This document shows, piece after piece, positions 1-8,147 of a stretch of DNA of 64,000 nt. Position 1 is the stretch's first letter, and the number at the start of each line of letters is the position of its first letter. The notes under the pieces were generated by a model. That model was not told the origin of the DNA, did not search any database, and saw nothing but the letters and a program-made list of their open reading frames with translations. The position numbers were made by a program, and so were the translations under genes. Source of the DNA: Granulicella sp. L56 (GTDB lineage Bacteria > Acidobacteriota > Terriglobia > Terriglobales > Acidobacteriaceae); NCBI RefSeq assembly GCF_009765835.1, contig NZ_LMUS01000006.1:558001-622000 (forward strand), given 5' to 3'.

Positions 1-343
1 CGCTCAAGGTAGCGTCGAACTCCGCAGCCTTGCTGCGAACCACGTTGCTGGTCTCGACGAGGTTCTCGGCAAGCGTCATCATCTTCGGGGCGGTATTGGC
101 AATGAAGTCCTGCGTACTTTCAAGAGCAGGCATTGCCTTGGCTCGAACTTCCTCCACAATGGCAAGCACGCGCTTGCGCGCCTTGGCCGCGCCGACAGCC
201 ATCACGACCAGCGCTATCGCCTGCACAATCAAAGCAGCCGCAACCATGCCGACGAAGACCATCAGCAGCCTGGAGTTGCCCGAAGAAATCGAGTCGGCAT
301 CCTGCAGCCACATTCCCGACAGAACAAATTGTGCCGCTACCAT
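1..343 (-). CDS. Membrane-anchored hypothetical protein (C-terminus cut by window edge)
   Basis: The frame runs from an ATG at 343 leftwards off the window, giving at least 114 residues. A hydrophobic segment at about residues 25-50 (LLMVFVGMVAAALIVQAIAL) is followed by a basic AKARKR stop-transfer stretch and then a charged helical region without obvious catalytic motifs. This is the plan of small DUF948-like membrane proteins with one N-terminal anchor and a cytoplasmic coiled coil, but I cannot confirm the family because the end is missing. A GAGAGG sequence lies just upstream of the ATG. It is in the same direction as, and directly downstream of, the YtxH-like gene, so the two may be co-transcribed. 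The function is unknown. Confidence 0.6.
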   Translation of the reverse strand, partial: MVAAQFVLSGMWLQDADSISSGNSRLLMVFVGMVAAALIVQAIALVVMAVGAAKARKRVLAIVEEVRAKAMPALESTQDFIANTAPKMMTLAENLVETSNVVRSKAAEFDATLS

Positions 344-422
344 GCAGCCTCTCTTTCAAATTCAAATACACAAAATTTCAGGGCCTGATCCCCATCCACG
401 AGAGATCAGGCCCCGGCTACAG

Positions 423-812
423 CTATGCTTTGCCTAGATCTTTCGTTACATTCGCATAGGCATCTTTGCCTGCATCAATCGCGGCGGCAACCTTGTCCTG
501 CTGCTCATGCACCAGACCCTTGCCCTTTTCGACATACTCTGCCCACTGGTTGCGGCCACGGTCATAGTACTCTTTACCGCGGTCGACATATTCGCCAACC
601 TGCTGCTTGCCCTGCGCTGCCAGATCGGCAGCCCGCTCCTTGCCTTGCTGGGCAAGGACCGCTGCCTTTTCCTTTGCATCGAGGGCGCCGGCTACGAGAT
701 CATCCCGCGTTTCTTTACCTGCCTTCGGGGCATACAGGACGCCCACAAGGGCACCGACGCCGAGGCCCGCCAAAAACCAACCCAATCCACCTACGCTGTT
801 GTCATCTGACAT
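423..812 (-). CDS. YtxH domain-containing protein
   Basis: This is a 129-residue protein. Residues about 8-30 (GLGWFLAGLGVGALVGVLYA) form a glycine-rich membrane segment followed by PKAGKETRDDL, the signature of the YtxH/gas-vesicle-like family (PF12732). The rest is a charged Ala/Lys/Glu helix with repeated KGKEYxDRG-type units, expected to be a coiled coil. Family members are small envelope or stress-linked proteins whose biochemical role is not established. The start is supported by AGGAG seven bases upstream of the ATG. A TTATAA-like -10 candidate lies about 55 bases further upstream. The gene after it on the same strand is another small membrane protein. Confidence 0.85.
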   Translation of the reverse strand: MSDDNSVGGLGWFLAGLGVGALVGVLYAPKAGKETRDDLVAGALDAKEKAAVLAQQGKERAADLAAQGKQQVGEYVDRGKEYYDRGRNQWAEYVEKGKGLVHEQQDKVAAAIDAGKDAYANVTKDLGKA

Positions 813-1179
813 ATTCTTTTCTCCTGTCTGTCTGAAAATGCAAACTCTTGTCCCCGCCTTTATAACCCAGCGGACGAAAGAAACTCATGGGCGCTGCCAA
901 ATATCAAGCATACCTTTTCGTGCAAGAGGAAGCGTCTTTAACGCCAGGCAGCCTGTAGGGAAAGATGCCCTCTCGATGGAATAGGTTGCGCCATTCGCTC
1001 TACCGCCCTCTTAGGATTGCCTCCGTCAACCTCACTCTTGCGCCCTCCGATCCGTCTATGAAATAGCACTCTTCGGCAGTGGCTGCAACTCTTCATACAG
1101 CCACCAGCTAAATAGAAGCATCTGAAACCAATAGAGTGAGTTGCAGTGTTTGCAATCGCTCTACCCACAACGAGGTTCC
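813..1179. other. Divergent intergenic region
   Basis: These 367 bases separate the YtxH-like gene (leftward) from the BON lipoprotein gene (rightward). No convincing gene is present on either strand. It should carry both promoters. On the minus side GGTTATAAAGG near 855-870 is a plausible -10 region. I see no strong -35/-10 pair on the plus side and no stable hairpin. Confidence 0.5.
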
Positions 1180-2298
1180 ATGTACGTGTCCCATGCCGTT
1201 TCCTTTCCGCGCGCCGTTACGTTCGCTGCCGTCTTTGCTGTAGCACTCAGCCTTGGAGGTTGCAAGAAATCCACGCCTCCCCCCGACGATGCCGCCCTCA
1301 CCTCCGCAGTCCAGACGCGCATCGCAGGAGATAGCGCGCTTCAGTCCGAATCCATTCAAGCCACGGTCCAGGACGGCAGCGCCACGCTCAACGGCACAGT
1401 CAGCAGTGAAGCCGCTCGCTCTCTCGCCGCTTCGGACGCTGCCCAGGTAGCGGGCCTCAAAACCGTCATCAATAACCTCGCCGTTCAACAGGCTGCAGCC
1501 CAGCAGCCTGCGCCACAAGCCGCTGAAGTCGCTCCACCTCCGCCCGCTCGCGTCCGCAAGGAGCAGGTAAAGAAGAAGACGCGCCCCGAGCCGGTTGCTC
1601 ATTCCCCTGCTCCCATCGAGCGCGTTCCTCCTCCGGAACAGGCTCAGGCCGAGCCGCCACCATCTCCTCCACCGCCGCCGCCAGCAAAACCCGCGGCTCC
1701 AGCTTTCCGAGACGTCAACATTCCCGCAGGCACGACGCTGCCCATCCGCATTACCCAGACGCTCGACAGCGCCAGCACCCAGCAGGGTGACAGCTTCAGC
1801 GGCACGGTAGCCAGCGATGTCGTCATCGATGGCGTAGTCGTCATTCCAAACGGCGCTGCCGTCTCCGGCCGCGTCGATGCCGTGCAGGAAGCTGCACACT
1901 TCAAAGGCAACTCCCTGCTGACCATTGAACTCACCGGCCTACGCCATCGGGGCGACGGCGTCGCCCTCTCCACCGAACCTTACAGCGTGGCGGGCAAGGG
2001 ACGCGGCAAGAACACAGCCATCAAGACCGGCGGCGGCGCAGCCGTGGGAGCTATCCTCGGCGGCATCTTCGGCGGCGGCAAGGGCGCTGCCATCGGGGCC
2101 GCGGCAGGTGGTGGAGTCGGTGCCGGAAGCAACGCCATCACCCGGGGCGAGCAGGTCCAGATTCCCTCGGAAAGCCTGATCCGCTTCCATCTCACGAACA
2201 CCATCTCTCTCCGCGTCTCCAACAACAGTGCACGAAACGCATCCGATAGCCCAGATAACCCCAACCTCCAGCAACGGCCTGATTCTCAGCAGCAATAG
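1180..2298 (+). CDS. BON domain lipoprotein with proline-rich linker and glycine zipper
   Basis: This is a 372-residue envelope lipoprotein. The signal peptide ends in the lipobox LGGC with the lipidated Cys at about residue 28. A BON domain (about 35-100; TSAVQTRIAGD, then a SATLNGTV-type core) is followed by a Pro/Ala-rich linker (about 100-180, including PPSPPPPPPAKP). The C-terminal part contains a glycine-zipper run (about 255-310; GAILGGIFGGGKGAAIGAAA). BON domains bind membranes or phospholipids and the linker could span periplasm or peptidoglycan. I chose ATG 1180, preceded by CGAGG, over an in-frame TTG at 1141 because it places the signal peptide at the N-terminus. The exact role is unknown. 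Confidence 0.85.
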   Translation: MYVSHAVSFPRAVTFAAVFAVALSLGGCKKSTPPPDDAALTSAVQTRIAGDSALQSESIQATVQDGSATLNGTVSSEAARSLAASDAAQVAGLKTVINNLAVQQAAAQQPAPQAAEVAPPPPARVRKEQVKKKTRPEPVAHSPAPIERVPPPEQAQAEPPPSPPPPPPAKPAAPAFRDVNIPAGTTLPIRITQTLDSASTQQGDSFSGTVASDVVIDGVVVIPNGAAVSGRVDAVQEAAHFKGNSLLTIELTGLRHRGDGVALSTEPYSVAGKGRGKNTAIKTGGGAAVGAILGGIFGGGKGAAIGAAAGGGVGAGSNAITRGEQVQIPSESLIRFHLTNTISLRVSNNSARNASDSPDNPNLQQRPDSQQQ

Positions 2299-2484
2299 CA
2301 GGCGCACCCAATCGCTGGTTCAGCTTCATCGTCCCTATCCACGTGGCGGCAAGGTATTCGCCGCCACTCCTGATCGATATTTTCCTGCGCACCCTTCGTG
2401 TAAACTTGGTATCAGCGGGCCAGAAAAACCCATGCACGATGCTTCTTTTACCGAAAGAAATTTACTTCTTTGAGGTACTCCGTC

Positions 2485-4323
2485 TTGACGAAGGCATCGC
2501 CTAACACCACGGTTAACATTACGAAGAAGCCATCAGGGTTTCTCACCTTCACCCTGCATGCTCACCTGCCCTACGTCGTCAACCACGGCACCTGGCCACA
2601 TGGCATGGAGTGGCTGCACGAGGCTGCCGCCGAAACATATCTGCCGCTGCTTCGCGTCTTAAAGAATCTTGAACGCGACAAGATCCGCTTCAACTGCAAT
2701 CTCAATCTCTCTCCCATCCTGCTCGAACAACTCTCGCACCCCGTGTTCATCGCGGAGTTCCCGAAGTATCTCGGGCGAAAGATCGTCGCCGCGCAGGAAG
2801 ACGAGGCGTTCTTCACGCAGTCCGGCGAGGCCCACTACGCCGAGACCGCGCGCTTCTGGCATCGCTTTTTCTCGCAGGCGCTCGAAGACTTCAACCACTT
2901 CGACCAGAACATCATCAAGGCCTTCCGCCACTTCAACGACATCGGCCTGATCGACATCATCACCTGCGGCGCCACCCACGGCTACATGCCGCTGCTGGGC
3001 ACCGACGAGAGCGTTCGTGCGCAGATTCGCACTGCTGTCACGACCCACATCCGCCACATCGGTCAGCACCCAAAGGGCATCTGGGCTCCCGAGTGCGGCT
3101 ATCGTCCCGCTGGCTTCTGGAACTATCCCGTGGCCAATGCAGACGGCACACCGACACCTCCGGGCTTCGACCGCATCGGCGTCGAGCAGGCGCTCTCTGA
3201 ATCCAACATCGATTTTTTCTTCGTCGATACGCACCTCGTCGAAGAGTCGCATCGCGTTCCCTCGCCTTACGAACTGAAGAACGGTGCCGTTCCGACCGAC
3301 GAACAGACTGAGCAGATGACGCACCGCGACTACCGCCGCCTCTACCAGCCTTATTACGTCGACGGCCCCTACGATAAAGCCCACGCCACCACCATCTTTC
3401 CTCGCGATCCGCGTACCGGTGTCCAGGTCTGGTCCGGCGAGAGCGGCTATCCCGGCGACGGTACCTATCTCGACTTCCACAAAAAACGCTGGCCGGGCGG
3501 TCATCGCTACTGGCGTGTTACCGGCCCCAAGGTCGACATGGGCGACAAGCAGCCCTACTACCCGCAGGAGGCCGCAGAGCGCGTGAAGTCTCACGCCGCC
3601 AACTACGTCCATCTCGTGTGGGAGGCGCTCCAGTCGGGCTTCAACGATGCCATTCCGCCGATTCTCTGCTCTCCCTTTGACGCAGAGCTCTTCGGCCACT
3701 GGTGGTTTGAGGGGACGTTGTGGCTCGAGGCTGTCGCTCGCAGCATCCACGACCATAACACGGGCATCCAGCTCATCAGTTGCGCCGAATATCTGGACCG
3801 TTATCCTCGCGCAGGCTTCATCGCCATGCACGAAGGCTCATGGGGAGCCGAGGGCAACAACCATGTCTGGATGAACCCCGAGACCTCGTGGACTTACACC
3901 CACATCTATCCCGCCGAGCTTTACACCCGCGACGTCTGTACTGCAGGCCACTGGTGCAAGTCCGCGCTGGGCAAGCGCATCATGCAACAGCTCTGCCGCG
4001 AGCTGCTGCTACTCGAGTCCTCAGACTGGCAGTTCCTCATCACGACAGGCGCTGCTCGCGACTACGCGGAAATTCGCTTCCTCACGCACAACGACCAGTT
4101 CAACGAGGTCAAAGCCATCTGGCAGGGCTTTGAATCGAGCGGCAGCCTCACGCCGACGCAGGAGACTCGCCTCGCGGAGATCGAACTGCGCGACAGCGTC
4201 TTCCCTGACATCGACCCCGGTTTATGGGTTGCCGGAGCCCATCAGGTCCGCGAAGCGGAAGGCCTAGCGAGGATTCACGCCGAAGCAACGCCTGCACCTG
4301 CCGCAGACGCTGCGACCGCTTGA
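2485..4323 (+). CDS. GH57 1,4-alpha-glucan branching enzyme
   Basis: This 612-residue glycoside hydrolase family 57 protein should form alpha-1,6 branches in glycogen-like glucan. Diagnostic sequence includes the N-terminal FTLHAHLPYV (about 22-31), GIWAPECGYRP with the presumed nucleophile E203, and CSPFDAELFGHWW with the presumed acid/base D399, followed by a C-terminal helical domain. Family 57 branching enzymes of this length are cytoplasmic and unrelated to the GH13 GlgB. The start is uncertain: TTG 2485 has GAGG at a suitable distance, while an in-frame TTG at 2470 lies on that GAGG and has none of its own. A strong hairpin terminator follows the gene, so it is probably monocistronic. 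Confidence 0.9.
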   Translation: MTKASPNTTVNITKKPSGFLTFTLHAHLPYVVNHGTWPHGMEWLHEAAAETYLPLLRVLKNLERDKIRFNCNLNLSPILLEQLSHPVFIAEFPKYLGRKIVAAQEDEAFFTQSGEAHYAETARFWHRFFSQALEDFNHFDQNIIKAFRHFNDIGLIDIITCGATHGYMPLLGTDESVRAQIRTAVTTHIRHIGQHPKGIWAPECGYRPAGFWNYPVANADGTPTPPGFDRIGVEQALSESNIDFFFVDTHLVEESHRVPSPYELKNGAVPTDEQTEQMTHRDYRRLYQPYYVDGPYDKAHATTIFPRDPRTGVQVWSGESGYPGDGTYLDFHKKRWPGGHRYWRVTGPKVDMGDKQPYYPQEAAERVKSHAANYVHLVWEALQSGFNDAIPPILCSPFDAELFGHWWFEGTLWLEAVARSIHDHNTGIQLISCAEYLDRYPRAGFIAMHEGSWGAEGNNHVWMNPETSWTYTHIYPAELYTRDVCTAGHWCKSALGKRIMQQLCRELLLLESSDWQFLITTGAARDYAEIRFLTHNDQFNEVKAIWQGFESSGSLTPTQETRLAEIELRDSVFPDIDPGLWVAGAHQVREAEGLARIHAEATPAPAADAATA

Positions 4324-4342
4324 TTCAGGCGCAATAGCAATG

Positions 4343-4376
4343 AAGGAGCAGCTCCCTTTGAGTTGCTCCTTTTTTC
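4343..4376 (+). terminator. Intrinsic terminator after the GH57 gene
   Basis: An 11-bp stem with one G-U pair (AAGGAGCAGCT / AGTTGCTCCTT) and a 7-base loop is followed directly by a run of T. It lies 20 bases after the branching-enzyme stop. Confidence 0.85.
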
Positions 4377-4393
4377 GCGCCTAAAATAAGAGT

Positions 4394-5302
4394 GTGGCTC
4401 TCGCATCGTCAACCTCGACGCAACCAACGCTGACACCAGCAACAAAACCCCGATCCATGAGTCGCCGCTCTCCGCTCGTACTGTGGCATCTTCTCTCGCT
4501 CGATGCACCCACCATCGCCGCTCTGTGGGTATGGTTTATCGCTGCCGCCGACCACATCCGCCTTCCACTCTCTTCCATCGCCGCGATGTTCATCGCTGTG
4601 TGGATGCTCTATGCCGCCGACCGTCTTCTCGACACACGGCTGCTCGACAGCCAGTCCCGGCAGGAGCAACATCTCGAAGCCCGCCACTACTTCCACCACC
4701 GCCACCGCAGCGCCTTCCTCACAGGGATACTGCTGGCCTCCGCGGCCCTCGCGCCGCTTCTCCTACGCCTCTCCACTGAAGCAATCCACCTCTATCTGAT
4801 TCTGGGCGGCCTTCTCTTCGGATACTTCATCCTCATCCACGCCACCCGCAGCGCCCACCGCTTCCCCAAGGAGATCGCCGTGGGCATCTTCTTCGCCGCT
4901 GCCACCTTCATCCCCACCGTCGCGCGCCAGCCCGAACTGCGTCTTGCACTGCTACCATCAGCGCTTCTTCTGGGGATGCTTTGCAGTCTTAACTGCCTCT
5001 TCATCTACGCATGGGAGCATGATCCCCAACGTTCATCCGCTCCTGATCACCCTACCCACGCCACTACCCGCTTCGCTCTCCGCCATCTGCCCCTCTTTGC
5101 CATCGTCATTGCTCTCGCGGGAACAATCCTCGCCATCTTCCATCACCGCGCTCCGTGGTCAATTCCGCTTGCAACCGTCATCTCTGCCGCTCTTCTGCTC
5201 GTACTGCATGCTCGTCGCCACCACATCTCCCCACTGACGCTTCGTGCTACCGCCGATCTGGTGCTGCTGACTCCAATGCTTCTCATCGCCTTTCTCCGTT
5301 GA
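4394..5302 (+). CDS. Polytopic membrane protein, UbiA-like
   Basis: This protein of up to 302 residues has about eight hydrophobic segments. An Asp-containing cytoplasmic motif (YAADRLLDTRLLD) follows the second segment, and a basic HRFPKEIAVG motif lies between two later ones. The arrangement resembles the UbiA prenyltransferase superfamily (NDxxDxxxD-type loop), but the canonical motif is degenerate, so a transferase activity is only suggested. The start may be GTG 4394 or ATG 4457; the extra 21 residues are low-complexity Ser/Thr. The stop overlaps the next start as TGATG, so it should be translationally coupled to the methyltransferase that follows. The pairing suggests modification of a lipid or quinone-like molecule, which is inference. 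Confidence 0.6.
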   Translation: MALASSTSTQPTLTPATKPRSMSRRSPLVLWHLLSLDAPTIAALWVWFIAAADHIRLPLSSIAAMFIAVWMLYAADRLLDTRLLDSQSRQEQHLEARHYFHHRHRSAFLTGILLASAALAPLLLRLSTEAIHLYLILGGLLFGYFILIHATRSAHRFPKEIAVGIFFAAATFIPTVARQPELRLALLPSALLLGMLCSLNCLFIYAWEHDPQRSSAPDHPTHATTRFALRHLPLFAIVIALAGTILAIFHHRAPWSIPLATVISAALLLVLHARRHHISPLTLRATADLVLLTPMLLIAFLR

Positions 5303-5973
5303 TGAATTCGATGAACTCTGATCCCAACTTCAACCCCATAGCCCGCCCCTACCGCTGGCTCGAGTACCTCACCCTCGGCCGTACCCTGGAACGTTGCCGC
5401 CTGCACTTCCTCCCAAAACTTCTCGGCCAGAAAAAAGCCCTCGTCCTCGGCGACGGAGACGGCCGCTTCCTCGCGGCCTTCATGGCCTCCAACCCTCACA
5501 TCCACGTTGACGCCGTAGACTCCAGCGCGACCATGCTCCAACTCTTAAGCAAGCGTTGCGAAGTCAGCGCCGCACGCCTTGAAATCCACCACACCAGCGC
5601 ACTCACCTTCGCGCCCACCGAAGCTTACGACCTCGTCGTCACCCATTTTTTTCTCGACTGCCTCAGCCAATCCGATCTAGAAGCCCTCATCGCCCGAATC
5701 ACTCCCACGCTCACCTCAAAAGCTCTTTGGCTCATCTCCGACTTCCGCATCCCAGAGGGACACATGCGTCTCCCCGCACACATCCTCGTGCGAGCTCTCT
5801 ACCTTGCATTCCGCATCATCACCGGTCTCCGCACGACTCACCTCCCCGACTACGCCACGCCCCTCGCCAAAGCCGGACTGACACGCATCGTCCATCACTA
5901 TTCGCTCGGAGGTCTACTGACCACCGAACTCTGGCAGATCGAATCGAGTCCCATTGCATTCGCCCCACCTTAA
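5302..5973 (+). CDS. Class I SAM-dependent methyltransferase
   Basis: This is a 223-residue protein with a Rossmann methyltransferase core. The SAM-binding glycine motif is ALVLGDGDGRFLAAF (about 48-62), motif II is VDAVDSSATML and a later strand is YDLVVTHFFLDCL. The C-terminal part has a hydrophobic patch and LPDYATPLAKAGL, as in lipid- or quinone-type methyltransferases. ATG 5302 overlaps the previous gene's stop (TGATG) and gives a protein beginning just before the conserved fold; another ATG at 5311 is possible. A longer in-frame reading back to 5155 exists but lies inside the upstream gene. The substrate is unknown. Confidence 0.75.
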   Translation: MNSMNSDPNFNPIARPYRWLEYLTLGRTLERCRLHFLPKLLGQKKALVLGDGDGRFLAAFMASNPHIHVDAVDSSATMLQLLSKRCEVSAARLEIHHTSALTFAPTEAYDLVVTHFFLDCLSQSDLEALIARITPTLTSKALWLISDFRIPEGHMRLPAHILVRALYLAFRIITGLRTTHLPDYATPLAKAGLTRIVHHYSLGGLLTTELWQIESSPIAFAPP

Positions 5974-6036
5974 CCAGTACGCTGTGGATGGCGCATCCAA
6001 ACCGCGCAGCCAGCAAATGAACAAGCCCTACACAAT

Positions 6037-6121
6037 GCGAAAGTGGCGAAATTGGCAGACGCACCAGACTTAGGATCTGGCGGAGCAATCCATAGGGGTT
6101 CAAGTCCCCTCTTTCGCACCA
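6037..6121 (+). tRNA. tRNA-Leu (TAG anticodon)
   Basis: The acceptor arms GCGAAAG and CTTTCGC pair fully, and the 3' CCA is encoded. The anticodon stem CCAGA/TCTGG encloses the loop CTTAGGA, giving anticodon TAG, which reads CTA leucine codons. A variable arm of the long class II type precedes GGTTCAAGTCC in the T arm. The length of 85 bases is typical of tRNA-Leu. Confidence 0.95.
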
Positions 6122-6169
6122 AATTCTTTACCATCCGCCCCACAAAGCAGTCTCTCGAAAGCGATCCAA

Positions 6170-6493
6170 ATGAGCCAGCCCAAGACCACGGCCAACCAGC
6201 CGACTGAACAGCCCGCACTCCGACTCACCAACACCGAGAACTATCGCGAAGACTACGCCAACAGCGTTCAGGTCCGCATGAGCGTATGGGACTTCTTCCT
6301 CGTCTTCGGCACCATGACCCAGGACACTCCCGAAGAGCTGCATGTCAAGAACTTCGAGGGCATCTACCTCAGCCCGCAGCAGGCCAAGGCCCTGTGGAAC
6401 GTCCTCGGCCATAACCTCGCCCAGTACGAACAGGCCTTCGGCCAGATCACGCTGGAGCAGGTTCCTCCGTCGCCCAACGGCCCCGTCCACTAA
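6170..6493 (+). CDS. DUF3467 domain-containing protein
   Basis: This 107-residue soluble protein matches the DUF3467 family, with YANSVQVRMSVWDFFLVFG, an acidic middle part, and the C-terminal LSPQQAKALWNVLGHNLAQY (about 66-85). Family members are small, widely distributed proteins without an assigned activity. It sits between tRNA-Leu and a membrane glycosyltransferase gene that starts a few bases after its stop, so the two could be translated from one message. No signal peptide or membrane segment is seen. Confidence 0.8.
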   Translation: MSQPKTTANQPTEQPALRLTNTENYREDYANSVQVRMSVWDFFLVFGTMTQDTPEELHVKNFEGIYLSPQQAKALWNVLGHNLAQYEQAFGQITLEQVPPSPNGPVH

Positions 6494-6497
6494 GAGA

Positions 6498-8123
6498 GTG
6501 CGAACCCCGGAGAAATTCAGCGGCGCAAGGCCCGGCAACTCCGCACCGGGCGACATCTCCCTCTGGATGCTCTTCCCGCTCTTTTTCGCCGCTGTCTATC
6601 TCTCCCATCTCACCCTCCTTCGTCTCCCTTATTTCTGGGATGAAGGCGGCTACTACATTCCTGCCGCGTGGGACTTCTTCCGCACCGGCAGCCTCATTCC
6701 GCAGACCACCGTCACCAACGCCCATCCACCGTTGCCTTCCATCCTGCTTGCGGCGTGGTGGCATCTGTCGGGATTCGTCGTCAGCGGCACGCGAACGCTC
6801 GTCTGCATCGTCAGCGCCTCGGCCCTTCTCGGCGTCTACAAACTCACACGAACTCTTGCCGGAGCCACCGCAGCCGCAGTCGTCACCTTCCTTACCGCAA
6901 TCTATCCCATATGGTTCGCGCAAAGCACGCTCGCACACGCCGACATCTTCGCCGCCGCCTTCACTCTCTGGGGCCTCGCCTTCTACTTCGACCACGACGA
7001 GGCAAATCGAAGCACGACAAAGAGCCAAATCCTCGCGGCCGTCATGTTCTCTCTCTCGGTCCTCTCCAAAGAGACCGCGATCATCACTCCTGCGGCGCTC
7101 GCGCTATGGGAGGCAATCCTCTTCCTGCAAACCCAAGACAAAGCCTCCAGCAGACGCGAAACCCTGCGCTGGCTGGCTGCGCTCCTCTTCCCCATCGCAC
7201 CGCTCGTAGCCTGGTACGCCTACCATTACCACCGCACCGGTTTCATCTTCGGCAACCCCGAGTTTCTCCGCTACAACGCCACCGCGAACCTCAGCGCCTA
7301 CCGCATTGCTCTCTGCCTCTGGCACCGCTTCCTGCACCTGACGACGCACATGAACCTGTTCGTCCCGGTCGTTGCCACAGTAGCCGTCTTCCTGATTCCA
7401 GTAACATCCCCCGCGGCTCCACAAGCGATTCGCAAATCCGCGCTCAAGGCCATCGCCGTCATCCTTCTCGCCAACTGGATCGCCTTCTCCATCCTCGGCG
7501 GAGCGCTGCTCACCCGCTATCTTCTGCCGATGTACCCTCTGGTGCTGCTCCTCTGCGTCTCGACATGGCGCCGTCATCTGCGCCAGTGGTGGCTCATCGC
7601 CGCGCTCAGTACAGCGGCCTTCCTTAGCGGTATCTGGATCAATCCACCCTATGCCTTCGCGCCGGAAGACAACCTCACCTACCGCGACATGATCGTTCTG
7701 CACCAGCAGGCCGTCCAGTTCATCGAGCACAACTACCCTCAGGCCACCGTCCTCACTGCATGGCCCGCAACGTCCGAACTCTCCCGTCCCGAGATCGGCT
7801 ACACCCACCACTCCATCAAGACCGTAGCCATTCCCAACTTCTCCATCGAGCAGATGCAGAAAGCCGCAGCCGACCCCGGAGCCTACGACACCGCCTTCAT
7901 CTTCTCTACTAAATGGGAGCCACCACCCGGCACCATCAACCTCGGCAAGCCAAACGAATCCGAAGACACGAAGTTCTTCGACTTCCACCACGACATGCAT
8001 CCCGCCGCCGCCGCAGCCCTTCTGCACGGAGAGGTCGTCTGGCAGGCTCACCGCAAGGGCGAGTGGGCCGCCGTCCTTCGCTTCCCCCGCTCGGTAGACG
8101 CATCGCTCACGCTGCCGCGCTAA
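6498..8123 (+). CDS. Membrane glycosyltransferase, GT39/ArnT-like
   Basis: This is a protein of about 541 residues with many hydrophobic helices. An N-terminal WDEGGYYIPAAWDFFRTG follows the first membrane segment; this Asp/Glu-bearing periplasmic loop is the catalytic motif of polyprenyl-phosphate-sugar glycosyltransferases of the PMT/ArnT/GT83 group. Further helices extend to about residue 380 and a soluble C-terminal periplasmic region follows. Such enzymes move sugars from lipid carriers to proteins or lipids at the outer face of the inner membrane. The start is uncertain: GTG 6498 lies just after the DUF3467 stop, and the open frame extends upstream only inside that gene. The acceptor cannot be deduced. 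Confidence 0.75.
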   Translation: MRTPEKFSGARPGNSAPGDISLWMLFPLFFAAVYLSHLTLLRLPYFWDEGGYYIPAAWDFFRTGSLIPQTTVTNAHPPLPSILLAAWWHLSGFVVSGTRTLVCIVSASALLGVYKLTRTLAGATAAAVVTFLTAIYPIWFAQSTLAHADIFAAAFTLWGLAFYFDHDEANRSTTKSQILAAVMFSLSVLSKETAIITPAALALWEAILFLQTQDKASSRRETLRWLAALLFPIAPLVAWYAYHYHRTGFIFGNPEFLRYNATANLSAYRIALCLWHRFLHLTTHMNLFVPVVATVAVFLIPVTSPAAPQAIRKSALKAIAVILLANWIAFSILGGALLTRYLLPMYPLVLLLCVSTWRRHLRQWWLIAALSTAAFLSGIWINPPYAFAPEDNLTYRDMIVLHQQAVQFIEHNYPQATVLTAWPATSELSRPEIGYTHHSIKTVAIPNFSIEQMQKAAADPGAYDTAFIFSTKWEPPPGTINLGKPNESEDTKFFDFHHDMHPAAAAALLHGEVVWQAHRKGEWAAVLRFPRSVDASLTLPR

Positions 8124-8147
8124 CGTCCAAGCTCTATACTCATAGCT

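Noticed and set aside
1141..1179. Upstream TTG start for the BON lipoprotein
   Set aside because: It would put 13 polar residues before the signal peptide; ATG 1180 has a ribosome-binding site and keeps the lipobox in place.
2659..3831. A 390-residue open frame antisense to the GH57 enzyme
   Set aside because: Same artefact as above; composition is Val/Asp/Ala-rich and motif-free.
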